Shown: piece by piece, positions 37,115-44,662 of the stretch
How positions within the stretch are numbered: the first letter of the stretch is position 1
How the letters are laid out: the number at the start of each line of letters is the position of its first letter
NCBI GenBank assembly: GCA_020633655.1
Contig: JACKDF010000004.1
Span: forward strand, 503,072-567,071
Source: Deferribacteres bacterium
Lineage (GTDB): Bacteria > Zhuqueibacterota > Zhuqueibacteria > Zhuqueibacterales > Geothermadaptataceae
Length of the DNA: 64,000 bases
Direction: 5' to 3'
Translations under genes and position numbers: made by a program
Notes under the pieces: generated by a model
Databases searched by the model: none
Seen by the model: the letters and a program-made list of their open reading frames with translations, nothing else
Told to the model about the DNA's origin: nothing

Positions 37115-37954
37115 ATGAGTAATCTTAATGGAAATCCAATGCTACCGCAATCTTTTCGCATAGAACGCATTAAAAATGAGACTGATGATACATTTACAGT
37201 TGAGTTGCAACCATCGAAAAATGTTATGGATTTGTCCTTTCATGCCGGACAATTTAACATGCTCTATATTTACGGAGTCGGTGAAATTCCGATTTCTATT
37301 TCAGGAGACCCGTGCTCACAAGACAGCTTGGTGCATACGACCCGGGTTGTCGGTACGGTGACAAAAGCGATGCGTAAATTGCGAGTTGGTGACTTAGTCG
37401 GCGTACGCGGTCCCTTTGGTAATCCCTGGCCTGTGGAAGAAGCCAAAGGGAAAGACGTCGTTCTCATCGCTGGCGGAATTGGACTTGCGCCAATACGCCC
37501 GGTAGTGAATTATATTATTGCAAACCGGCATGCATTCAAAAATGTTGTAATGCTGTATGGCACCAGAACACCAAAGGATATTCTTTATCCCAGGGAGATA
37601 AAGCTGTGGGAGAAAAAACATCGTATTCACACTTTCGTAACCGTTGACCGCGCGATTGGAAACTGGGACGGAAATGTAGGCGTTGTGACGAAACTCGTTG
37701 CGCGTGCGCCTTTTGATCCGCAAAACGCACTTGCAATGGCCTGCGGGCCAGAAGTGATGATGCGCTTCACCGTGCGTGAATTGCAAAAACGAGGTATCGT
37801 AGATGAAAATATATATGTCTCAACCGAACGCAACATGAAATGCGGTATTGGGCACTGTGGTCACTGCCAGTTCGGCTCTGAATTCGTTTGCAAGGATGGT
37901 CCGGTTTTTCGTTACGATAAAATTGCACATCTGTTTGATGTGTGGGAGGTGTGA
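37115..37954 (+). CDS. Group 3b hydrogenase FAD/NAD(P)-binding (gamma) subunit
   Basis: 279 residues from the ATG at 37115 (aagga upstream; the TTG at 37100 is rejected). A ferredoxin-NADP reductase-like FAD domain (GVGEIPISISGD) is followed by a nucleotide domain (LIAGGIGLAPIRPVV) and a 2Fe-2S cluster motif (CGIGHCGHCQFGSEFVC). It resembles the PyrK-type electron-transfer subunit. It exchanges electrons with NADP(H) or NAD(H), giving the enzyme its bidirectional cytoplasmic character. It ends two bases before the small-subunit start. Confidence 0.94.
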   Translation: MSNLNGNPMLPQSFRIERIKNETDDTFTVELQPSKNVMDLSFHAGQFNMLYIYGVGEIPISISGDPCSQDSLVHTTRVVGTVTKAMRKLRVGDLVGVRGPFGNPWPVEEAKGKDVVLIAGGIGLAPIRPVVNYIIANRHAFKNVVMLYGTRTPKDILYPREIKLWEKKHRIHTFVTVDRAIGNWDGNVGVVTKLVARAPFDPQNALAMACGPEVMMRFTVRELQKRGIVDENIYVSTERNMKCGIGHCGHCQFGSEFVCKDGPVFRYDKIAHLFDVWEV

Positions 37955-37956
37955 TT

Positions 37957-38739
37957 ATGAGTCGAACTCACAAACCGAAGCTGGCTGTGTGGAAATTTGC
38001 CTCCTGCGATGGCTGCCAATTGAGTCTGCTGGATTGTGAAGACGAATTGCTTGCATTCGCAGAAGTTATTCAAATTGCCAATTTCCCCGAAGCCTCACGG
38101 GCTGTTATCCAGGGGAAATATGATATTTCTCTCGTGGAAGGCTCGATAACAACCTCGCATGATGCGGAACGAATACATAAAATCCGTCGCCAGTCAAAAA
38201 TTTTGATAACCATAGGTGCGTGTGCGACCAGTGGTGGCATCCAGGCTCTACGGAATTTCACGGATGTCTCGCGATATACTTCCATTGTCTATGCCAATCC
38301 CAGTTACATTTCGACTTTAAATAAGTCGACGCCTATTCGTGATCATGTTTATGTGGATTTTGAATTGCATGGGTGCCCGATTAATAAATACCAGCTAATC
38401 GAAGTTTGCAGTGCACTCCTGCATGGCCGTGCGCCGATTACGCCATCCCATAGTGTTTGTATGGAATGCAAACGAAAAGGGAATGTATGCGTAATGGTGG
38501 CACACCAAACACCTTGTCTGGGGCCTGTAACCCACGCCGGTTGCGATGCCCTTTGTCCTTCCTACAATCGTGGATGTTTTGGTTGCTACGGTCCAAAGGA
38601 AACGCCGCAAACATCCTCACTCGCGAAAAAATGGAAGGAAATCGGGGCAACAAACGACGATATCGTTCGTGCATTTCGTGGATTTTATTCTTATGCAGAA
38701 CCATTTCGAAAAGAGAGCGAAGCTTATGAAGAAGAATAG
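37957..38739 (+). CDS. Group 3b [NiFe] hydrogenase small (delta) subunit
   Basis: 260 residues from the ATG at 37957, with gggaggtgtgatt upstream. It carries the proximal-cluster motif FASCDGCQLSLLD, then GACATSGG and HGCPINKYQL, and a C-terminal cysteine set in CMECKRKGNVC, TPCLGPVTHAGC and CFGCYGP that binds further 4Fe-4S clusters. There is no Tat signal, so it is cytoplasmic. It overlaps the large-subunit gene by 14 bases, implying coupled translation. Confidence 0.95.
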   Translation: MSRTHKPKLAVWKFASCDGCQLSLLDCEDELLAFAEVIQIANFPEASRAVIQGKYDISLVEGSITTSHDAERIHKIRRQSKILITIGACATSGGIQALRNFTDVSRYTSIVYANPSYISTLNKSTPIRDHVYVDFELHGCPINKYQLIEVCSALLHGRAPITPSHSVCMECKRKGNVCVMVAHQTPCLGPVTHAGCDALCPSYNRGCFGCYGPKETPQTSSLAKKWKEIGATNDDIVRAFRGFYSYAEPFRKESEAYEEE

Positions 38740-40018
38740 AACGATCAAAGTTGACTATCTAGCCCGTGTTGAAGGGGAGGGCGGTCTAAAGATCCGGATC
38801 AAAGATGGTGAGGTCAAAGAGGTGAAATTAAACATTTTTGAACCGCCGCGTTATTTCGAAGGATTTTTGCGTGGCCGTCTTTACAGTGAAGCACCAGATA
38901 TTACCGCGCGCATTTGCGGCATCTGTCCCGTTGCTTACCAGATGAGTTCAATCCATGCTATGGAAGCTGTTTTTGGATTAAAAATAGATGGGCCCATTCG
39001 CGAACTTCGGCGACTTTTGTATTGCGGTGAATGGATCGAAAGCCATGTTTTGCATGCGTATTTATTGCACGCACCAGATTTTCTTGGTTATCAGGACGCG
39101 ATCCAGCTCGCTGGTGATCATCCTGAAGTCGTGAAAGCTGGTTTGCGATTGAAAAAAACCGGCAATGAAATTGTGAACCTGTTAGGCGGGCGGGAAATTC
39201 ATCCGATCAATGCACGCGTGGGTGGATGGTACAAAATTCCACCAAGAAAAAAATTTGAAGCCTTACTTGAGGAACTCAAATGGGCACGCGACGCAGCGAT
39301 CGACGTCGTTAAGTTTACAAGTTCACTGAATTTTCCTGATTTCGAGCGTGATTATGAATACGTTGCACTGAGTCATCCGGATGAGTATGCCTTAAATGAG
39401 GGGCGATTGATTTCCAATAAAGGACTCGATATTGCAGTGGATGAGTATGAAGAACATTTTGAAGAACTTCATATGAAACACTCGACATCGCTCCATTCAC
39501 ATCATATTGGATACGGTGCTTACCATGTCGGACCACTGGCACGTTACACACTTAACTATGAAAAACTAAGCCCGATAGCAAAGCAAGCGGCTCAGGAAGC
39601 CGGTCTCGGAACAGCGTGTTATAATCCATTTAAAAGTATTGTCGTGCGTGCTGTGGAAACTTTATGGGCATGCGACGAAGCCATTCGAATTATCGAAAAT
39701 TTTGAAATGCCGGCAACACCCTGGCTCGATTATCAAATTTGTGGTGGAATTGGCCATGCCGTGACTGAGGCTCCGCGCGGATTGCTTTATCACCGCTACA
39801 GACTCGACCACAAAGGCTACATCAGGACTGCAAAACTCGTCCCGCCAACAGCCCAGAATTTACGAACCATGGAGTTGGATCTGCATGAATTCATCCCTCC
39901 ACGCTTACAAAAATCACATGAGGAACTGACCTGGGAATGCGAACAGGCAATTCGGAATTATGATCCATGCATTTCCTGCTCATGTCACTTTCTCAAGTTG
40001 GATCTCATAAACGAATGA
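38726..40018 (+). CDS. Group 3b [NiFe] hydrogenase large (alpha) subunit
   Basis: 430 residues from the ATG at 38726 (MKKNRTIKVDYLARVEGEG); a longer frame from 38546 runs inside the small-subunit gene. The NiFe site ligands are present: RICGICPVAYQMSS (L1) and DPCISCSCH (L2). Nine residues after the final His (FLKLDLINE) form the peptide removed by the maturation protease encoded next. The operon as a whole marks a group 3b, NADP-linked bidirectional (sulfhydrogenase-type) enzyme. Confidence 0.96.
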   Translation: MKKNRTIKVDYLARVEGEGGLKIRIKDGEVKEVKLNIFEPPRYFEGFLRGRLYSEAPDITARICGICPVAYQMSSIHAMEAVFGLKIDGPIRELRRLLYCGEWIESHVLHAYLLHAPDFLGYQDAIQLAGDHPEVVKAGLRLKKTGNEIVNLLGGREIHPINARVGGWYKIPPRKKFEALLEELKWARDAAIDVVKFTSSLNFPDFERDYEYVALSHPDEYALNEGRLISNKGLDIAVDEYEEHFEELHMKHSTSLHSHHIGYGAYHVGPLARYTLNYEKLSPIAKQAAQEAGLGTACYNPFKSIVVRAVETLWACDEAIRIIENFEMPATPWLDYQICGGIGHAVTEAPRGLLYHRYRLDHKGYIRTAKLVPPTAQNLRTMELDLHEFIPPRLQKSHEELTWECEQAIRNYDPCISCSCHFLKLDLINE

Positions 40019-40022
40019 ACTG

Positions 40023-40062
40023 ATGCGGCAGCACGTTTTTTCTCCTCCACGTGCTGTCGCAT
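40023..40062 (+). other. Stable intercistronic hairpin between large subunit and protease genes
   Basis: atgcggcagcacgt (40023-40036) pairs with acgtgctgtcgcat (40049-40062) with one G-U, loop of 12 bases. No T-run follows, so it is more likely an mRNA-stability or processing element, or an attenuator, than a full terminator. Confidence 0.6.
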
Positions 40063-40082
40063 ACCTTCTATGAATTGTAATT

Positions 40083-40559
40083 ATGGCAATTGCATCCGCT
40101 TCACGTTTGGTTATTGGCATTGGCAATAACTTTCGCAATGATGACCAGGTCGGTCTGAACCTGGCCCGACGAATTGAACAAAAACATATTCCCGATGTTG
40201 AAATAGTAGCAGAATCAAAAGAAATTCTTTCACTCATCGAGAGATGGAACGAAAGAAAATGTGTCTATGTTTGTGATGCTGTTAAATCCGGAAGTCCCGT
40301 TGGAACAATTTTTCGTTTTGATATTCTGAGCGGGAATTTAAAAAATAGTTTATCCCATTTTTCCAGCCATTCTTTTGGTATAAGTGAAGTTGTTGCCCTG
40401 GCAAAACAATTGAATCAATTGCCACAAAAATTGCTTTTTTATGGAATTGAAGGTGCAAATTATGATTATGGCAATGAGTTGACCCCAAAAGTAAAAAATG
40501 CAGAGGATGTGGTCTTTGCTGAACTCTATAAATTATTGCTTGATGAAACGGAAGTATGA
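40083..40559 (+). CDS. Hydrogenase maturation protease
   Basis: 158 residues of the HycI/HyaD type. It starts IGIGNNFRNDDQVGLNLAR (the GxGNxxRxDDGxG loop; the first Asp is a nickel ligand). It has a second acidic site in YVCDAVKSG and a His in SSHSFGISEV. It clips the C-terminal peptide of the large subunit after nickel insertion. It sits 64 bases after the large subunit, across the hairpin. Confidence 0.92.
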   Translation: MAIASASRLVIGIGNNFRNDDQVGLNLARRIEQKHIPDVEIVAESKEILSLIERWNERKCVYVCDAVKSGSPVGTIFRFDILSGNLKNSLSHFSSHSFGISEVVALAKQLNQLPQKLLFYGIEGANYDYGNELTPKVKNAEDVVFAELYKLLLDETEV

Positions 40560-40617
40560 ATTATACTGTGTCGTGCTAATACAAGAATGTGAAACCTAAA
40601 GTTAGGAGGTGATAATT

Positions 40618-41517
40618 ATGTGGCAACCGAAAAAAATTCTTATCCCGACAGACTTTTCACAGAACGCCAACGAAGCAATGCTTTATACGCATTTTTTCAC
40701 GAAAGCCTTCAAATCTCAGTGCACGCTTTTTCACACGATTACTCTATTTGATTATGATCCCAATAACCCCAGCTATAATTTTTCAAATCTTGAGGAAGTT
40801 TACGATACGCATGAGCAAATTGCAGCAGATGAGATTGAGATGTTGTATAAACAGAATTCAGAAATCGAATTTGAAAAAAAGATCGTACGGGGTGTTTCTC
40901 CAGCAGATGAAATCATCAATTATGCCGGAGAAAATAACTATGATCTCATCATAATGGGGACGCATGGTCGATCTGGTTTGAGTCATTTTTTTGTTGGCAG
41001 TGTAACTGAAAAAGTAATCCGTCATCAACCTTGTCCTGTTATGTCGGTGCGGTTTCAAAAGAATGCCCCAGTGCCCCGGAAATTTGAAAAAATTCTTGTT
41101 CCTGTCGATTTTTCCAATTATTCAAGAAAAGCGCTTGAATATGCCATCAGTATTGCAGCGCAGAATAATGCTTTTCTGGAAATAGTGCACGTCATCGAAG
41201 AGCAAATCCATCCCGCTTATTATGTTGCCGGCGATGTATCTATATTAAATATGTTCCCTGATTTGCGCGAAAGATCCACAACTGCTTTGCGTGAGCTCGG
41301 TGATAAGCATATTCCAAAAGGTGTTGGGTTTTCATGCCATGTAAAAGAGGGACGGGCACATACAGAAATAGTCGATTTTGCTGAAGATCAGGATATCGAC
41401 CTCATTGTGATGGCAACCCATGGATTGAGCGGATTTGAACATTTTTTAATGGGCTCAACCACCGAAAAAGTATTGCGTAAATCAAAAATTCCAACACTTG
41501 CAGTGAAAGTGCACTGA
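40618..41517 (+). CDS. Universal stress protein with two Usp domains
   Basis: 299 residues from the ATG at 40618 (taggaggtgat eight bases upstream). There are two UspA domains, about 1-145 and 150-299. Each ends in the nucleotide-binding loop GxxGxGSxTEKVxR-like sequence: MGTHGRSGLSHFFVGSVTEK and MATHGLSGFEHFLMGSTTEK. It probably binds ATP. Double-Usp proteins often accompany redox or hypoxia genes; here it follows the hydrogenase operon and may share its regulation. Confidence 0.93.
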   Translation: MWQPKKILIPTDFSQNANEAMLYTHFFTKAFKSQCTLFHTITLFDYDPNNPSYNFSNLEEVYDTHEQIAADEIEMLYKQNSEIEFEKKIVRGVSPADEIINYAGENNYDLIIMGTHGRSGLSHFFVGSVTEKVIRHQPCPVMSVRFQKNAPVPRKFEKILVPVDFSNYSRKALEYAISIAAQNNAFLEIVHVIEEQIHPAYYVAGDVSILNMFPDLRERSTTALRELGDKHIPKGVGFSCHVKEGRAHTEIVDFAEDQDIDLIVMATHGLSGFEHFLMGSTTEKVLRKSKIPTLAVKVH

Positions 41518-41555
41518 ACTCCGAATTGGAACAAATTTAAGGTATAAATGAGAGA

Positions 41556-41588
41556 AAAGGCGGTGAACAGTAAATGCTCATCGCCTTT
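41556..41588. terminator. Bidirectional terminator between Usp and receiver genes
   Basis: aaaggcggtga (41556-41566) pairs with tcatcgccttt (41578-41588). T-rich stretches follow on both strands (better on the minus strand, cctttt). The flanking genes converge. Confidence 0.7.
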
Positions 41589-41617
41589 GTCATTTTACAG
41601 TTGTTTGGATTTGATGT

Positions 41618-42085
41618 TCAACGCAATAAATTGATGAAAATAATTCCCAAAATTAGCCAAATGGGAATTGAAATGAGCATACCCCAGTTCAAACTTTTTA
41701 GCGTTTTAAATTTTTTATTCGCTTTCCTGGAATTCAAGTGCTGTTCGATTTTTTCATGCAACTCCGCCAAATCCACAGGTTTTATCAAGTAGTCGGAAAC
41801 GCCGGCTTTAAAGGCATCAATGGCATTGTTCAGCCCGGAATAACCGGTGAATAAAATGACTTTTGCCGAAGGATCGACTTCTTTCATCTCCTTCACCAAT
41901 TCGATTCCATCGTGCTTTGGAAGCCGGAAATCCGTTAATAATAAATCAATCGCGGTGTTATGGATTTTCTCCAAAGCCGCTTCTCCATTATCTGCGACGA
42001 TGGGATTATAACCCCACCGAGATACAGTTTCGGCCATCATTTCCAGTATGGCTTTCTCATCATCAACTATGAGAATATTTTCCAT
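41618..42085 (-). CDS. Response-regulator receiver domain with C-terminal membrane helix
   Basis: 155 residues. A complete receiver domain (MENILIVDDEKAIL with the acidic pair, LLLTDFRLP with phospho-acceptor Asp, FTGY, KPVD with Lys) occupies about 1-120. A basic linker (SRKANKKFK) and one hydrophobic helix (MLISIPIWLILGIIFINLL) end the protein. There is no output domain, so it would sit at the inner membrane as a tethered phospho-receiver. It lies 47 bases downstream of the GGDEF/HD-GYP gene, same strand. Confidence 0.9.
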   Translation of the reverse strand: MENILIVDDEKAILEMMAETVSRWGYNPIVADNGEAALEKIHNTAIDLLLTDFRLPKHDGIELVKEMKEVDPSAKVILFTGYSGLNNAIDAFKAGVSDYLIKPVDLAELHEKIEQHLNSRKANKKFKTLKSLNWGMLISIPIWLILGIIFINLLR

Positions 42086-42132
42086 TGTTTAATCCTCATT
42101 CTGAAATTGAAGCCATCCTTGCTGAATTTCAC

Positions 42133-43371
42133 TTATCCTATACGTCCTGTTTCTAAAAGTTTGATTGCAATTTCGACAAGCTGTGGATCGAACTGAGTCC
42201 CGGAACAACGGCGTAGTTCCGCGATTGTCGCTCGCAATGAGACGGCTTCACGATAGGTTGAGCCGCTTAAAAGACCATCAATCGTTTCCGCAATACAAAT
42301 AATTCGAGCGCCGATCGGAATCGCGTCACCCTTCAGTCCGTCGGGGTAACCATTGCCGTCGAATTGCTCATGGTGATGCATGATCAGAGGCATCTCTTTG
42401 TGTAAAAATTGCGACTCGTTTAGAAAGCCTACACCCAGAAGCGGGTGTTTTTTTATTTCTTCAAATTCTTCATCCGTCAATGGACCTTTTTTAGACAAAA
42501 TATTGCTGTCAATGCCCAATTTCCCGATATCATGGAGAAGCGCGGCGGAGATTATTGTATCAATCTGGTGTTCTGGCAAACCGAGTTCATCTGCAAGGGA
42601 AGCAGAAATGAAAGCGACATTTTCTGCATGTTCATCGTTTAATCCATCTGGGATACTGATTTCTTCCAGCAGAGAGCGAATTTCGGAGGTGCCAAAAGAT
42701 TTAATCTCGTGTTCCATTTCTGCAAATTTTTGCTGCAACTCCATAAGCAGATTTTCATTGAGTTCATCATTGATGGTTTTTTCCGGCCGGGACCAATAAC
42801 AAATCCTGTTTCGTCCCTCACGTTTGGCGCTTCGCAACACGAGTTGACTCGCGGAAAGCATTTCTGTGGCAGTTTTAATATAGCCATCATTCACTACAAG
42901 GCCCGCGCTTATGGTGACGTAAGTTGAAAAATCACCACTCGTAATTTGACTATTGGCGATTTTTTGTCGTAATAATTCGGATTTCTTTATGGCCTCATCC
43001 TGTGTAGAAGGAAACCAGATGACAGAAAATTGCTCGCCACTGAATCGGGCGATCGCCGCATTACCCGGCATGTTTTTTTTCAGAATATCTGCTATCGCTT
43101 CAAGGATAAAGTCTCCAAAATCATAACTATAACGATGATTGATAGCGTGGAAATAGTCGATATCTATAAGCAGAAGAGCAGTTGGGATTTTTCTTTTTTT
43201 TGCAAGCTTGAAAGAATGATTGAGCTCATTATGAAAACTGGCATGGTTTAATAAGCCAGTGAGGGAATCTCTCTTTCTGCGTGTGTTTTCCTGATAGGTG
43301 CTTTGCTTTTGTTCCGCTGTCGATTTCCTGCGTTCTCGATCGACAGAGACAATTCCATGGCTATTTCGCAT
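42133..43371 (-). CDS. Degenerate GGDEF plus HD-GYP protein, cyclic-di-GMP signalling
   Basis: 412 residues. The N-terminal GGDEF domain (about 35-195, RRKRDSLTGLLNHASF onward) has SGEQF where the active-site GGDEF should be, so cyclase activity is doubtful. It may bind GTP instead. The C-terminal HD-GYP domain (about 235-410) has LLHDIGKLGI and HHEQFDGNGYPDGL intact, predicting hydrolysis of cyclic-di-GMP. It is cytosolic with no sensor domain. Paired with the membrane-tethered receiver just downstream, it may be the output of a two-component pathway. Confidence 0.92.
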   Translation of the reverse strand: MRNSHGIVSVDRERRKSTAEQKQSTYQENTRRKRDSLTGLLNHASFHNELNHSFKLAKKRKIPTALLLIDIDYFHAINHRYSYDFGDFILEAIADILKKNMPGNAAIARFSGEQFSVIWFPSTQDEAIKKSELLRQKIANSQITSGDFSTYVTISAGLVVNDGYIKTATEMLSASQLVLRSAKREGRNRICYWSRPEKTINDELNENLLMELQQKFAEMEHEIKSFGTSEIRSLLEEISIPDGLNDEHAENVAFISASLADELGLPEHQIDTIISAALLHDIGKLGIDSNILSKKGPLTDEEFEEIKKHPLLGVGFLNESQFLHKEMPLIMHHHEQFDGNGYPDGLKGDAIPIGARIICIAETIDGLLSGSTYREAVSLRATIAELRRCSGTQFDPQLVEIAIKLLETGRIG

Positions 43372-43587
43372 ACCTTTAAGTCTCCACTGCCTCGAATTTT
43401 CTGGTTTTCAGAATTATTCCATTATCCAATTTTTACAAAAGTTATCGACGCGAGGAAAAAATCTCTTAATAGCAATAATTGCAGCAAAGAAATAACATTT
43501 ATTAATGTTTTGATCGTGGTTTTATATATTTAGAGATTCATTAGGTGGGGAAGAGTACGTTTTATTCATCGCAAATTGAGAAGAGTT
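43372..43587. other. Intergenic region upstream of the peptide locus
   Basis: 216 bases between the leftward GGDEF gene and the first possible gene of the rightward peptide locus. AT content rises sharply. Divergent promoters are expected but cannot be placed. Confidence 0.4.
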
Positions 43588-43827
43588 ATGATCGATTTTT
43601 TTACAAAATCTATACAAAAAAGAAAACCGCCTCGCATTTTTAAAAAATATATTTACTTTAGAAGTGCTTGTGAACGTGATTGTGATTGCAAAAAGACACC
43701 GTACATTGCACAAATAAGGATGAATCAAGAAATAGATACAAGAATAAAAAATCTGGGGAGATTGCAAGGATATACAATTGTGGGGGTACAAAATGCGCGA
43801 TTATCAAAAAAAGGGGAGCCCTTTTAA
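43588..43827 (+). CDS. Possible small basic protein with clustered cysteines
   Basis: 79 residues from the ATG at 43588 (gagaagagtt upstream). It is Lys/Arg-rich with the cluster CERDCDCKK. It overlaps the start of the regulator gene by about 35 bases in another frame. No family is recognised. Weak ribosome site and overlap make it a tentative call. Confidence 0.3.
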   Translation: MIDFFTKSIQKRKPPRIFKKYIYFRSACERDCDCKKTPYIAQIRMNQEIDTRIKNLGRLQGYTIVGVQNARLSKKGEPF

Positions 43828-44596
43828 AAAAAAATGCCTGGTTACTGATGACTACACCTTTCTTGCCAATCAAACACACCTTCTAAGAGATTTCGATTTC
43901 TACTACCTGCACGACTTCGAACCTAATGGACAAATAGCTATCTTTTCAGCTACGCCAGATACACTTGATATTGCAACGGCCAAATTCAAACGATTGGCAC
44001 CGCAGAAAAAAGCACATAGTATTATCGCATGCCGTGAAAGCAAATTTTTCGATGATTACTCTGCAAGAAATCTGCTACAATCACTGAAAGAGACAAGAAT
44101 TGTAACAATCCCCACCTGTAATGATTTTGTTTATGCTCATTGGCTGCGTTTGCTGGCAGGGGAACCTAATATTCGAGTATTTCCGCATTATTTCTTCCCA
44201 ACATCGGATAATCCAGAATTCAAACCTGAATTGGAAAAATGGACAAGAGCTTTTGCACAGCTCACTGCAGAATTGTTGCTTGTCCTTGATAGTAAAGCAT
44301 TTAATGATTTGGAGTGGCTTGAAAAGCAAACAGGCGTTTTCGGCACTGAATTATGGAAAAGTAGCAAGCGTTTGTTTGATAATCCACCTGGGTTGATTAT
44401 GCGAACCTGCCGTGTTTTTCTGCTTTTAATTGAGTGTATGCGAAGGGAGCAGCTTTATTTTGAAAAATACGGGAAACGACGGTCTGCGTTACCAGATATG
44501 CCAGGGGATTTTCGACGGGCTTTGCAGCGGGTGTTTGGAATGAGTTACTCCGAACTTCGGAAAGAAATAAGTAATCCGATTTTTAAGCCAGACTGA
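43793..44596 (+). CDS. Putative regulator with C-terminal AraC-like helix-turn-helix half
   Basis: 267 residues from the ATG at 43793 (gggggt upstream; a TTG at 43778 is also possible). The last ~25 residues (MPGDFRRALQRVFGMSYSEL) match the second helix-turn-helix of AraC proteins, where family members read xxxFSRxFKRxxGMSPSEYR. The remaining 240 residues are not assignable, with helical segments and several cysteines. It lies 66 bases upstream of the peptidase-transporter gene on the same strand, so it may control the bacteriocin-like locus. DNA binding with only one AraC half would be unusual; this is an inference. Confidence 0.62.
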   Translation: MRDYQKKGSPFKKKCLVTDDYTFLANQTHLLRDFDFYYLHDFEPNGQIAIFSATPDTLDIATAKFKRLAPQKKAHSIIACRESKFFDDYSARNLLQSLKETRIVTIPTCNDFVYAHWLRLLAGEPNIRVFPHYFFPTSDNPEFKPELEKWTRAFAQLTAELLLVLDSKAFNDLEWLEKQTGVFGTELWKSSKRLFDNPPGLIMRTCRVFLLLIECMRREQLYFEKYGKRRSALPDMPGDFRRALQRVFGMSYSELRKEISNPIFKPD

Positions 44597-44662
44597 ACAA
44601 ATGCCAAATCACAATCTTGTTCAATAAAATGGAAGAATAATGGCTGAACGAATGAGGGTATT

